Shown here piece after piece: positions 8,971 to 17,408 of a stretch of 38,326 nucleotides of DNA. The number at the start of each line of letters is the position of its first letter. The first letter of the stretch is position 1. The notes below the pieces were generated by a model. It was not told where the DNA came from and did no database searches. It saw nothing but the letters and a program-made list of their open reading frames with translations. The position numbers and the translations under genes were made by a program. Location: the NCBI GenBank assembly GCA_026928325.1, contig JAIXKS010000025.1:1-38326 (forward strand), read 5' to 3'. This stretch comes from Chitinophagales bacterium (GTDB lineage Bacteria; Bacteroidota; Bacteroidia; Chitinophagales; Saprospiraceae).

Positions 8971-9669
8971 ATGGGATATAAAATCTTATTAGTTGAGGAT
9001 GATCAAAATTTTGGCGATGTTTTAAAATCTTATCTTGAAATGAATGACTTTGATGTAATACTAGCCACAGATGGAGAAGCCGGTCTAGAAGCATTCAAAA
9101 AAGACACTTATGATTTGTGTATCACAGACGTGATGATGCCGAAAAAAGATGGGTTTTCGTTGGCAAAAGATATTCGGCTTATCAACAAAGAAATGCCCAT
9201 CATTTTCCTAACGGCAAAGGTACTTAAAGAAGATGTACTTGAAGGGTTTAAGCTTGGAGGCGACGATTATATCACAAAACCATTTAACTCGGAAGAACTC
9301 TTATTTAGAATTAAAGCCGTGCTTAGACGAGCTGCCAAACCTGAAGAAAATCCAGAGAATCAACGTGAATTTACCATCGGAGATTATCATTTTGACTATG
9401 CGCTCCGCATTCTGACCTATACACCAGATGGAAGTACAGATAAGCTTTCGCCTAAAGAGGCTCAACTGCTACGTTTGTTCTGTTTCCGCATCAATGATGT
9501 GTTGCAACGATCAGAGGCATTGACAAAAATTTGGGAAGATGACAACTACTTTACCGCAAGAAGTATGGATGTGTTCATCACTAAAATCAGGAAATATCTA
9601 GCCAAAGATCCTAAGATAGAAATTCAGAATATTCATGGCAACGGATTTAGAATGTACTTGAAGGAGTAA
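8971..9669 (+). CDS. OmpR-family response regulator (RprY-like)
   Basis: The 232-aa regulator has an N-terminal receiver domain (1-120) with acidic residues Asp10/Asp11, phosphoacceptor Asp53 in ITDVMMP, and the conserved lysine in TKPF. A winged-helix DNA-binding domain follows (about 135-230) with LSPKEAQLLRLF and the recognition-helix region RSMDVFITKIRKYL. It is the partner of the kinase encoded just upstream and resembles RprY of Bacteroides. The target genes are not evident. Confidence 0.93.
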   Translation: MGYKILLVEDDQNFGDVLKSYLEMNDFDVILATDGEAGLEAFKKDTYDLCITDVMMPKKDGFSLAKDIRLINKEMPIIFLTAKVLKEDVLEGFKLGGDDYITKPFNSEELLFRIKAVLRRAAKPEENPENQREFTIGDYHFDYALRILTYTPDGSTDKLSPKEAQLLRLFCFRINDVLQRSEALTKIWEDDNYFTARSMDVFITKIRKYLAKDPKIEIQNIHGNGFRMYLKE

Positions 9670-9875
9670 AAGCGGGATTGGGTAGCGGTAGTATGTTAAA
9701 TATTTTATAAAAAGGCAGACTTCTATCAAATAGAAAACCCTATTATACCAATAACACAATTCTGTGAATATCAGTATATTGAAATTAAAGTAAGTAGCAA
9801 TTTTCAAAAAAACAACTAGAGATTAACCGAAAGGATGATTTTCTGAAATTTGAACTTTTTGTTCGAAAACACCTT

Positions 9876-9883
9876 TATATTTG
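9876..9883 (+). promoter_or_regulatory. -7 box of the pirin gene
   Basis: TATATTTG matches TAnnTTTG perfectly, 9 bases before the ATG at 9893 and 21 before the ATG at 9905. A TTG 23 bases upstream (9850-9852) could serve as the -33 box. The position slightly favours the second ATG as start. Confidence 0.5.
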
Positions 9884-9892
9884 TTGTAACAA

Positions 9893-10792
9893 ATGTTTAT
9901 TATCATGGAGCGTAAAGAATTTCTCAAAAAAAGTTTATTAGGTGGCGGCATGCTGATATCTTCAGCCTTGAGTGCTGGTCTTCTACAAAACGACATTGAT
10001 GAATTAAAAGAGCTTGAAGCGATGGATTCAGCGCAAGTTGGATTTAATCATTTACCAAACATCAAATCAACAATTATGGAGAACAAAGTATTACATAAAG
10101 CAAATACCAGAGGCCATGCCAATCATGGATGGCTCGATACCCATCACACGTTTAGCTTTGCATCGTATTATAATCCCGATAGATTGCATTTTGGCGTATT
10201 GCGGGTTCTTAACGATGATGTAGTGGATGGCGGCATGGGTTTTGGGATGCATCCACATGACAATATGGAAATCATATCCATTCCACTTGAAGGAGATTTA
10301 GAGCATAAGGATAGCATGGGAAATACAGCCATCATCAAAAATGGAGATATTCAGGTCATGAGCGCAGGGACTGGAATTCGCCATAGCGAATACAATAAAA
10401 ACAAAAATAAAACGGTTAAATTTTTACAAATCTGGGTATTCCCAAACAAGAAAAACATCACACCCAGATATGACCAAATCACCCTTCAACCTAGCGACAG
10501 ACACAATAAGCTACAGCAAATCGTCAGTCCTAACCCAAATGATGCGGGTGTTTGGATTCATCAAGATGCATGGTTTCACTTAGGCACATTAGACCAAGGC
10601 AATCAACAGACCTATACGATCCAGCGAAGCGGAAACGGCGTGTATGCCTTTTTGATTAGTGGAAGTGCAATAGTAGATGGAATCCAATTAGATGCACGAG
10701 ATGGAATGGGTATTTGGGCAACAGACCATATCCAAATTGAAGCGAAGGAGCATACCGAGATTTTATTAATGGATGTTCCAATGACCCTATAA
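9893..10792 (+). CDS. Pirin-family protein with N-terminal export-like extension
   Basis: The 299-aa protein carries a bicupin pirin fold from about residue 60. The metal-site motifs GMHPHDNMEI and GIRHSEY keep the two His, third His and Glu used by pirins such as the quercetinase YhhW. The first 30-40 residues (or fewer from the ATG at 9905) are unusual: ERKEFLKKSLLGGG followed by a hydrophobic run resembles a twin-arginine signal with RK in place of RR. Pirins are normally cytosolic, so this one may be exported. A flavin-reductase-like gene lies 23 bp downstream in the same direction. Confidence 0.88.
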   Translation: MFIIMERKEFLKKSLLGGGMLISSALSAGLLQNDIDELKELEAMDSAQVGFNHLPNIKSTIMENKVLHKANTRGHANHGWLDTHHTFSFASYYNPDRLHFGVLRVLNDDVVDGGMGFGMHPHDNMEIISIPLEGDLEHKDSMGNTAIIKNGDIQVMSAGTGIRHSEYNKNKNKTVKFLQIWVFPNKKNITPRYDQITLQPSDRHNKLQQIVSPNPNDAGVWIHQDAWFHLGTLDQGNQQTYTIQRSGNGVYAFLISGSAIVDGIQLDARDGMGIWATDHIQIEAKEHTEILLMDVPMTL

Positions 10793-10815
10793 CAACATAA
10801 GATTTATAATTATTC

Positions 10816-11370
10816 ATGAAAATATTTGCCTTTGGAGCTAGTTCCAACCGAAATTCGATCAATCAAAAAATGGCATTGTATGCAGCCAAGCAATTCGGAG
10901 ATGCAGACATACAAACGATCGATTTAAACGACTTTGAAATGCCGTTGTATTCTATTGACCGCGAGCAACAAATCGGAATTCCAAAGCCTGCACAAATATT
11001 TATGAACTATGTTCAAGATGCAGATCTGATTATCATCTCATTTGCAGAACATAATGGCAGTTACAGTTCCATTTTTAAAAATCTTTTTGATTGGGCTTCG
11101 AGGGTAAATATAAAGACCTTTATGGGAAAACCGATGCTGTTGATGGCAGCATCAACTGGAAGAAGAGGCGCTATCAGTGTATTAGAAGCTGCTGTAAATA
11201 GATTTCCGATACATGATGGACGTATTGCCGGAACTTTTTCGATGTCTGAGTTTCATAAAAACTTTCACGTTGATGAAGGAATTATTGGACAAGAGATGAA
11301 AGAAAGATTTGATCAAGTGATTGATGAGGTAAAAAAACAACTTAACACTATCCATAGCGATGCCGTTTAG
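10816..11370 (+). CDS. NADPH-dependent FMN reductase family protein
   Basis: The 184-aa flavodoxin-like protein begins MKIFAFGASSNRNSINQ, the FMN-phosphate loop of the family. FAEHNGSYSSIFKNLFDW is the variant of the PEYNxSxPxxLKNxxDW motif, and it is followed by GKPMLLMAASTGRRGA. It most likely reduces flavins or quinones with NAD(P)H in the cytosol. It lies 23 bp after the pirin gene, so the two are probably cotranscribed. Pirin and flavin reductase genes often occur together in redox-stress contexts; that link is general and not shown here. Confidence 0.88.
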   Translation: MKIFAFGASSNRNSINQKMALYAAKQFGDADIQTIDLNDFEMPLYSIDREQQIGIPKPAQIFMNYVQDADLIIISFAEHNGSYSSIFKNLFDWASRVNIKTFMGKPMLLMAASTGRRGAISVLEAAVNRFPIHDGRIAGTFSMSEFHKNFHVDEGIIGQEMKERFDQVIDEVKKQLNTIHSDAV

Positions 11371-11454
11371 GTAATCGAACAAGAAATAACTTTTTATTGT
11401 TAATATTCATTACTTCCTTGAGTACGTTTATCAAAAATTTACAATTATTTCTTG

Positions 11455-12759
11455 ATGACAATTTTTAGAACCACCTATCCTACCTGGCTATTCATCATTG
11501 GCACCTTATTATTTATTCATGGTGGTTACTTGTCAGCACAATCAACGTATTCATTTGAATTAAACCTTACAGGTTCAAGTTTGAGGCATGCAAGAAGCAC
11601 TATAGATTTGAGCCAACTAAAGGTTCAAGAATGGTTGGCTCTTTCCATAATAATAGAAGGAACGAACCTGGATGCATCTTCCATCAAAGGCACATTTTCG
11701 ACATCAAAAACCTATCATTTGGCGACAGCCCATGAAGGCGCAAGCATAAATGACCGTTATGTAAGCGAATTATATTTTCTAGATAAAGCAGAAATCAGCG
11801 TTTTAGAAATAGACCTAGATCTAGGGAAAGTCAATGAGCGTGTCGCAGGACTTCGAGGCGAAGTAAGGGTATTTATTCCGGAAATGGACAACTCGGTGGT
11901 TGCTACCGCAGTCTTACAAGATAGCTGCAATTGCACTATGTTACCCTACGTTCCAAGAAGCGTTTGGGGTGCAAAGTATCATTTGGATGAACATATATAC
12001 ACACCACCGGCTACATATACCAATGTAACCCATCTGATTATTCACCATAGTGCGGGTACCAACTTTAGTAGTGACTGGGCGGGCGTGGTGGCAGCCTACT
12101 TTGATTATCACGTCAATAGTAATGGATGGCAAGATATCGGATATAATTGGCTCATCGACCCTAATGGAGTATTGTATGAAGGCCGTGGAGGTGGAGATAA
12201 TATCCAAGGTGCCCATATGTGTGGCTATAATAAAAACACCATGGGTATCTGCATGCTCGGGAATTTCGAAGTCATATCACCATCGGACACGATGATGCAA
12301 GTCTTGACCCAAGTATTGGGGTATAAGGCTTGTAAAGAAAATATCGACCCTAGAGGAAGCGGACCAATACTGTCCTATCCTGGTCAAATGTATAACATAT
12401 CTGGTCATAAAGACGGCTGTGCTCCCAATTATACAGATTGTCCGGGCAAATTCTTACACGAAAAATTAGCATCCATACGGCAAGCGACCTATGACTATAT
12501 CGAATCTTCATGTCAAACGACATCTTCTTATGATGCAATTCATTTAAAGCCTACACTATTTCCAAATCCAAGTACAAACTACATTTGTGGGACGGAACGT
12601 CTTGTGGCCATTCTTGATCAAAACGGTCATGCGCTCCATTCACAATTATATGTGACAGATGGACATTGTACAGATATATCCAAATTACAATCGGGCATAT
12701 ATTTTGCCATCCTTGGCGATGATAACGAAAGTGTTTCGGTTACTTTTATTAAGCAATGA
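11455..12759 (+). CDS. T9SS-exported N-acetylmuramoyl-L-alanine amidase / PGRP
   Basis: The ATG at 11455 gives 434 aa; a TTG at 11452 adds one Met. A signal peptide ends near FIHGGYLSAQS. Residues about 30-150 form a beta-rich N-terminal domain. The amidase_2/PGRP domain spans about 160-350. Its zinc ligands appear as IIHHSAG (His198 by the longer numbering), GHKDGC and DCPGK, with the conserved Tyr in IGYNW. The last ~70 residues, from PTLFPNPSTNY to YFAILGD, form a T9SS sorting domain. It should cleave the lactyl-peptide bond of peptidoglycan outside the cell and could serve attack, defence or wall recycling. The gene converges with the glycine-rich T9SS gene. Confidence 0.9.
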   Translation: MTIFRTTYPTWLFIIGTLLFIHGGYLSAQSTYSFELNLTGSSLRHARSTIDLSQLKVQEWLALSIIIEGTNLDASSIKGTFSTSKTYHLATAHEGASINDRYVSELYFLDKAEISVLEIDLDLGKVNERVAGLRGEVRVFIPEMDNSVVATAVLQDSCNCTMLPYVPRSVWGAKYHLDEHIYTPPATYTNVTHLIIHHSAGTNFSSDWAGVVAAYFDYHVNSNGWQDIGYNWLIDPNGVLYEGRGGGDNIQGAHMCGYNKNTMGICMLGNFEVISPSDTMMQVLTQVLGYKACKENIDPRGSGPILSYPGQMYNISGHKDGCAPNYTDCPGKFLHEKLASIRQATYDYIESSCQTTSSYDAIHLKPTLFPNPSTNYICGTERLVAILDQNGHALHSQLYVTDGHCTDISKLQSGIYFAILGDDNESVSVTFIKQ

Positions 12760-12781
12760 TAAAAATTATACTCAAAAGCTC

Positions 12782-12804
12782 GCTGATACATCTTACTAAT
12801 CAGC
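12782..12804. terminator. Weak hairpin between convergent genes
   Basis: GCTGAT (12782-12787) can pair with ATCAGC (12799-12804) across an 11-nt loop, between the 3' ends of the amidase and glycine-rich genes. The stem is short and there is no strong T tract, so a terminator is only possible. Confidence 0.25.
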
Positions 12805-12839
12805 TAAGGTAAACGACCTTCGATAAAGCATAATTTCAA

Positions 12840-14216
12840 TTACTCCTTATTAACCTTAATAGTTTGGACTACTTTGGCATCTTTACTTTGAATCATATAA
12901 ATTCCAGAAGGCCAACCAGTCATATCAATCATCAGCGTTTCAGGATTTTCAGTCTCATGTTCATAGACAATTTTTCCTGACATATCTATAATGGAAGTTT
13001 GATGCAATCCAGCAGATTGACCTATAATATTGATATTTAGTATGCTGCTGACAGGGTTCGGGTAAGCTTTAATTTCCCATACGTTGGTATAATTATCAAT
13101 ACGTGTAGCGACGATGTCACTTTTATAAGTAGAACCATCGACATTGAGTACATTTAGTCTATAGTAACTGATACCAACAAGCGCATTCTCGTCGATATAA
13201 CTATAGCGACTTCCATGATTAGCACCATGAGCAGGTAAATATGTAATCTTATCAAAATGCTTACCATCAGAGCTTCGCTCGATTTCAAAAGCATCACCGA
13301 AATCTTCACGAGCAGTTTCCCAACTGACAATGTTTGATAGACCCACGTTTTTGACATGAATGTCTTTTAGTAAAATATTAAGCGGAGACATATAGGTCGT
13401 AATAATGACTCTACCGTGGCCACCTTGCCCTCCATAAGTGATTTGACTAGTAGCGCCATTTTTAGCTCCACCACCGCCGCCACCGGGAAAAACACCTGGC
13501 TCTCCTTCTGTTGGAGGATTTCGATTACCTGTATTGACACCATCGCCGCCGTCACCACCACCAGTATTTGCATACCCATGATTGTAATTAGCAGGATTAC
13601 CTGCATGGCCACCATCACCATCAATACCGGCAGCACCTCCGCCGCCACCTGATGTATAATTATCTCGAGATGTCCCCTCAAAAGTAGCACCATTCCCACC
13701 GGAAAATCTCATATGCCCAATACCTTCATCTGCTTGCCCACCTCTTAAATATATGCCATCTGACGGATTAGATTGAGTCAAAGCACTATCTCCCGGAAGA
13801 CCACCCTTAGCCATTACTACAACACTCGGACTACCATCGATGACTCGCGAAACAAACGTGGAATCTCCTCGCTCTTTTCCTCCTCTTCCGTTACCTTTAT
13901 TTCCTCCTCCGGCTCCTACAAAAATCTGAAACTCATCACCTTCTTCGACATCAAAGGAAGAATGCGAATAGGCTCCACCACCACCACCTTCGCCTTTAGC
14001 TGAAAATAAAAAAGAGAATAACCATGCCGCAAATCCTCCTTCTCCTCCTGCGCCCCAAGCTTCTATTTTAACAGACTTAATGCCTTCAGGAACCACAAAA
14101 ACATCCTCACCTGGTGTATCGAAATAATAAGTATCTTGCCCAAAGGTGTTATAAACGCCAATGAAACATAAAACCGAAGAAAAAACAATCTTTTTTAACA
14201 ACGAGAAAACAGTCAT
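12840..14216 (-). CDS. Glycine-rich T9SS-secreted protein
   Basis: I place the start at the ATG at 14216 because it opens a clear signal peptide (MTVFSLLKKIVFSSVLCF, ending FGQ). The frame is open upstream to 14360, but that extension is basic and hydrophobic and puts the signal inside the protein. The mature protein has a glycine-rich domain (about residues 30-280) with many GGG runs and the motif VEAWGAGGEGG-like at its start, a fibronectin-like segment (about 290-370), and a C-terminal T9SS sorting domain starting at AYPNPVSS. This is a typical cell-surface or secreted structural protein of Bacteroidota. Its role in adhesion or matrix is inferred. The length is 458 aa from this start. Confidence 0.85.
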   Translation of the reverse strand: MTVFSLLKKIVFSSVLCFIGVYNTFGQDTYYFDTPGEDVFVVPEGIKSVKIEAWGAGGEGGFAAWLFSFLFSAKGEGGGGGAYSHSSFDVEEGDEFQIFVGAGGGNKGNGRGGKERGDSTFVSRVIDGSPSVVVMAKGGLPGDSALTQSNPSDGIYLRGGQADEGIGHMRFSGGNGATFEGTSRDNYTSGGGGGAAGIDGDGGHAGNPANYNHGYANTGGGDGGDGVNTGNRNPPTEGEPGVFPGGGGGGAKNGATSQITYGGQGGHGRVIITTYMSPLNILLKDIHVKNVGLSNIVSWETAREDFGDAFEIERSSDGKHFDKITYLPAHGANHGSRYSYIDENALVGISYYRLNVLNVDGSTYKSDIVATRIDNYTNVWEIKAYPNPVSSILNINIIGQSAGLHQTSIIDMSGKIVYEHETENPETLMIDMTGWPSGIYMIQSKDAKVVQTIKVNKE

Positions 14217-14395
14217 TTTAACTTTTTTAAATTTATTAATAAATACAATTTTTTGACAAACCGTCCCTAAATAAAGGATAGCTGTAAATAACTTAAAATC
14301 ATAGTAAAGCAAAATGTATTTTCTGTACTTTTTAAACGGAGACCTTTGTAAATTCAACAAAGCGACAAATATCTGACTTTATAAAATCACAAGGA

Positions 14396-14426
14396 CAAAT
14401 ATACAAAATTAATTATAATCACACAA
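14396..14426 (-). promoter_or_regulatory. Promoter of the glycine-rich T9SS gene (-33/-7)
   Basis: On the reverse strand, TTG (14426-14424), a 20-base spacer and TATATTTG (14403-14396) form the best full -33/-7 promoter match I found in the window. It lies about 180 bases before the preferred ATG at 14216, implying a long leader, or about 35 before the alternative start at 14360. Confidence 0.55.
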
Positions 14427-14522
14427 ATATATTACCCACGGAAATTAAGTCCCATGTTCAACAGCAAAATGATTTTTTAACACATTAAAATTATTTATAA
14501 TATGTTATAGAGATTAATTGCT

Positions 14523-14530
14523 TACCTTTG
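14523..14530 (+). promoter_or_regulatory. -7 box of ruvC
   Basis: TACCTTTG matches TAnnTTTG perfectly and lies 26 bases before the ruvC ATG. Confidence 0.5.
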
Positions 14531-14556
14531 TCTTTCAATATTGAACAAATATACCA

Positions 14557-15171
14557 ATGGCCAATTCAATAGCCGGGAAAAAATCTTCTTATAAAATTTT
14601 AGGTGTCGATCCTGGCACCAATATCTTGGGGTATGCTGTATTGGAAGTGCAAGGAAGCCTACTTCGGGTCTTAAGTTTCGGCGTATTTAGACTTGAAAAA
14701 TATGAAGATCACCACGAAAAACTAAAGGAGATTTACTTGCAACTTCAAGAAATCATCGAAACTTATCTCCCTGAACAATTGGCCATAGAAGCACCATTCT
14801 ACGGCAAAAACGTGCAATCTATGTTGAAATTGGGTCGAGCTCAAGGCGTAGCCATGGCTGCAGCCATAACCATGGGGCTTGAGATTCAAGAATATGCACC
14901 TAAGAAGATCAAACAGTCCATTACTGGCAATGGCAATGCCTCCAAGGAGCAAGTGGCAGCCATGCTTGAATCCATTTTAAAAATCAAAATTAGCAGTAAA
15001 CACCTTGATGCAACCGATGCCCTTGGCGTAGCTGTTTGTCATTATAATCAAAGTAGCAATATCCTAGCGGGTCTAAAAAAACACAGTGGATGGGCATCAT
15101 TCATCAAAAATAATCCAGATAAAATCTTAACGGGTAAGGTAGCAACACCTCATAAAAACAAACCGAAGTAG
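14557..15171 (+). CDS. ruvC: Holliday junction resolvase RuvC
   Basis: The 204-aa protein has all four acidic catalytic residues of RuvC: Asp18 in GVDPGT, Glu78 in AIEAPFYGKN, and Asp151 and Asp154 in LDATDALGVA. RuvC cuts Holliday junctions processed by RuvAB in recombination and repair. The N-terminus is about 10 residues longer than in E. coli, and the C-terminal ~30 residues are basic and not part of the core fold. It stands alone, with the polysaccharide locus beginning just downstream. Confidence 0.96.
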   Translation: MANSIAGKKSSYKILGVDPGTNILGYAVLEVQGSLLRVLSFGVFRLEKYEDHHEKLKEIYLQLQEIIETYLPEQLAIEAPFYGKNVQSMLKLGRAQGVAMAAAITMGLEIQEYAPKKIKQSITGNGNASKEQVAAMLESILKIKISSKHLDATDALGVAVCHYNQSSNILAGLKKHSGWASFIKNNPDKILTGKVATPHKNKPK

Positions 15172-15290
15172 CCTTAATATTTATAATCTAAGTTATAGAA
15201 ATATTCTATCAAAAAAGGAATAGAATCTTCGTGTGGTTGTTGTGAAAGCCAATTAACTGTTTGAGTCGCATACGCTTTGTAATTTTGTTT

Positions 15291-15298
15291 TATCTTTG
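15291..15298 (+). promoter_or_regulatory. -7 box of the polysaccharide exporter operon
   Basis: TATCTTTG is a perfect TAnnTTTG match, 20 bases before the TTG start of the permease gene. Confidence 0.55.
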
Positions 15299-15318
15299 CA
15301 GCGCATAAATAGAATGTA

Positions 15319-16161
15319 TTGACCACGGAAATCATTATACGGCCTAAATCGGGATTGTCCTCCAAGTGGAAAGAGCTTTGGCAATATAGGGAACTCTTGT
15401 ATTTTTTTACTTGGAAAGAGATCAAAGTTCGCTATAAGCAAGCATTATTAGGTGTCGTATGGACACTATTGCAGCCTTTAATGATGATGATGATTCTCGT
15501 ATTGGTCTTATCAAAAGGACTTGGCCTCGATACCGGTCAGATTCCTGCACCGATATACTATTTATGTGGTCTTTTGATATGGAATCTCTTTAGCCAATCG
15601 GTCAATAGCGCTGCTAATGCTATGGTTTCTAACGCACAGATTCTGCGTAAAATCTATTTTCCACGACTGATTATCCCTATTTCTTCAATGATGATAGCTT
15701 CTTTTGATTTTCTAATCAGTTTGAGTGTGTTTTTTATCATTGGATTTTGGTATCAAAGTCAAGGTGGGTTTCACTTTCCGTTTTTTAGTATTCTTGTAGC
15801 CTTTATGGTAGCATGGGTAATTACCATTGTTACTTCTTTTGGGATTGGCACCTTCTTATCTGCGATCAATGTCAAATATAGAGATGTTCGCTACGCCCTA
15901 CCCTTTTTGATTCAAGCCTTATTTTTTATAACGCCGGTGATGTTTGACAGCAAGCAATTTAGCCAGCCGATTTTGCAATTCGTGCTTCAACTCAATCCGC
16001 TCAACTACGCCATTCAGACCATTCGAAGCGTCCTTACAGATGGGCAATTAGAAGTCATCGGCAATATGTCGTGGCATTTACCCTTGATACTTGTCATTTT
16101 ATACATTTTGGGCATGTATGTATTTAGGCGTACAGAAGCTTATTTTGCCGATATTGTTTAA
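15319..16161 (+). CDS. wzm: Polysaccharide ABC exporter permease (Wzm-like)
   Basis: The 280-aa integral membrane protein belongs to the ABC-2 permease family of O-antigen/teichoic-acid exporters. It opens with the cytoplasmic segment LWQYRELLYFFTWKEIKVRYKQ, split here as the amphipathic YRELL...WKEIKVRYKQ region before the first membrane helix, and has about six membrane segments. LNPLNYAIQTIR near residue 230 and the end RRTEAYFADIV are typical. It forms the channel that carries lipid-linked glycans across the inner membrane with the ATPase encoded 20 bp downstream. The start is TTG; a nearby ATG at 15314 is out of frame and quickly stops. Confidence 0.92.
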   Translation: MTTEIIIRPKSGLSSKWKELWQYRELLYFFTWKEIKVRYKQALLGVVWTLLQPLMMMMILVLVLSKGLGLDTGQIPAPIYYLCGLLIWNLFSQSVNSAANAMVSNAQILRKIYFPRLIIPISSMMIASFDFLISLSVFFIIGFWYQSQGGFHFPFFSILVAFMVAWVITIVTSFGIGTFLSAINVKYRDVRYALPFLIQALFFITPVMFDSKQFSQPILQFVLQLNPLNYAIQTIRSVLTDGQLEVIGNMSWHLPLILVILYILGMYVFRRTEAYFADIV

Positions 16162-16181
16162 CCCAATAAACGAGAGATTAT

Positions 16182-17405
16182 ATGAAACCGGCTATAGAAG
16201 TCAAAGGAGTTTGGAAGGAATATCGCAAGGGTATTGATAAGCGCTATAAAAGCCTTCGTGATGTGTTGACGACCATACCATCTTGGCGGAAGCGACAACA
16301 AGCTGAGTTATTCTGGGCATTACAAGACATTGATTTTACGTTAAATGCCGGAGATTCGATTGGCATCATTGGTAGGAATGGCGCAGGAAAATCTACCTTG
16401 CTTAAAATCTTATCGCGGATTACACCACCAACGAAAGGAGAAGTAATCCTAAGAGGCAGAGTTGCGAGTTTATTGGAAGTAGGAACTGGCTTTCATCCCG
16501 AATTAACGGGTAAAGAAAACATATATTTCAACGGTAGCATACTAGGCATGCACCGAGCAGAGATTAAGCGAAAATTTGATGAAATTGTGGAATTTTCAGG
16601 CGTCGAAGCCTTTATAGATACGCCGCTCAAACATTATTCGAGTGGGATGCAGATGCGGCTTGCCTTCTCGGTGGCGGCACATCTGGATGCTGAAATCTTA
16701 CTTATTGACGAAGTCTTAGCCGTTGGGGATATGGCTTTTCAACAGAAGTGTATCGGAAAAATGGATGAGGTCAGCAAGGGTGAAGGAAAAACGGTCGTTT
16801 TTGTGAGTCATAATCTTTCTCAAATCAAACAATTGACCTCTGGTGGAATTTTATTGGATTATGGAAAGCAATTAGCGCAAGATGCTACGGATAACATAAT
16901 TTCCCTTTATCATAAAAACATATTAAAAAACCATTTATATACTTTTGACAAAGAAAGAGTACAAGCGGAGGATGTTCTATTTAGTAATTGCAGTTTTAGA
17001 AATATTGAAGGCCAGGAAATCACACAAGTTGAATGCGGAAATCCACTTTGTGTCTTATTAGAGATAGAAAATAGAACGAAAGCATTGATAAAAGATGCCT
17101 TAGTAGGCATAGTTTTTAAAAACCTACAAGGAGGATCCATGATTGCTTTAAGCAGTAATGTTCACGGGCTTCAATTGGATTTACAAGCAGGTACAAATAC
17201 TATATCCTGCCAAATAGATAAGTTTCCTTTAAGTCCCGGAACTTATTCCTACAATTTGATTATTACAAGAGGAAATCATATTTACAACTGGATGAAAGAG
17301 GCCGGAATCATACAAACTCATCATGGATTTTTCTTTGAAAGTGGAGAAATTCCATCGCCGAAGTTGCAAACTGTGTTAGTAGCGCATAATTGGAAAAAAC
17401 TATAA
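16182..17405 (+). CDS. wzt: Polysaccharide ABC exporter ATPase with C-terminal Wzt domain
   Basis: The 407-aa protein has a Wzt/TagH-type ATPase domain (1-250). Walker A is GRNGAGKS (64-71), the Q-loop equivalent is in LLEVGTGFHPELTG, the signature is YSSGMQMRL and the Walker B is LLIDEVLAVGD. Residues about 260-405 form a beta-rich C-terminal domain like the Wzt domain that, in studied systems, binds the modified non-reducing end of the glycan before export. This suggests that the chain length or cap of the glycan is read at export. It is 20 bp from the permease gene and 3 bp from the following GT2 gene, so the three form an operon. Confidence 0.92.
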   Translation: MKPAIEVKGVWKEYRKGIDKRYKSLRDVLTTIPSWRKRQQAELFWALQDIDFTLNAGDSIGIIGRNGAGKSTLLKILSRITPPTKGEVILRGRVASLLEVGTGFHPELTGKENIYFNGSILGMHRAEIKRKFDEIVEFSGVEAFIDTPLKHYSSGMQMRLAFSVAAHLDAEILLIDEVLAVGDMAFQQKCIGKMDEVSKGEGKTVVFVSHNLSQIKQLTSGGILLDYGKQLAQDATDNIISLYHKNILKNHLYTFDKERVQAEDVLFSNCSFRNIEGQEITQVECGNPLCVLLEIENRTKALIKDALVGIVFKNLQGGSMIALSSNVHGLQLDLQAGTNTISCQIDKFPLSPGTYSYNLIITRGNHIYNWMKEAGIIQTHHGFFFESGEIPSPKLQTVLVAHNWKKL

Positions 17406-17408
17406 AAT

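Larger units (their letters stand above)
14217..14556. other. Divergent regulatory region of the glycine-rich and ruvC genes
   Basis: The 340-bp AT-rich region carries a reverse promoter at 14396-14426 and the ruvC -7 box at 14523-14530. No other gene or RNA is visible. Confidence 0.5.

Noticed and set aside
13154-13699. Long open frames on both strands within the glycine-rich gene
   Set aside because: They are caused by the Gly-rich codon bias (GGN runs) of the real gene; they lack starts with signals and family motifs.
15319-17405. Exporter pair as an ordinary drug or lipoprotein ABC transporter
   Set aside because: The permease type, the YSSGMQMRL signature and the extra C-terminal Wzt domain point to polysaccharide export.
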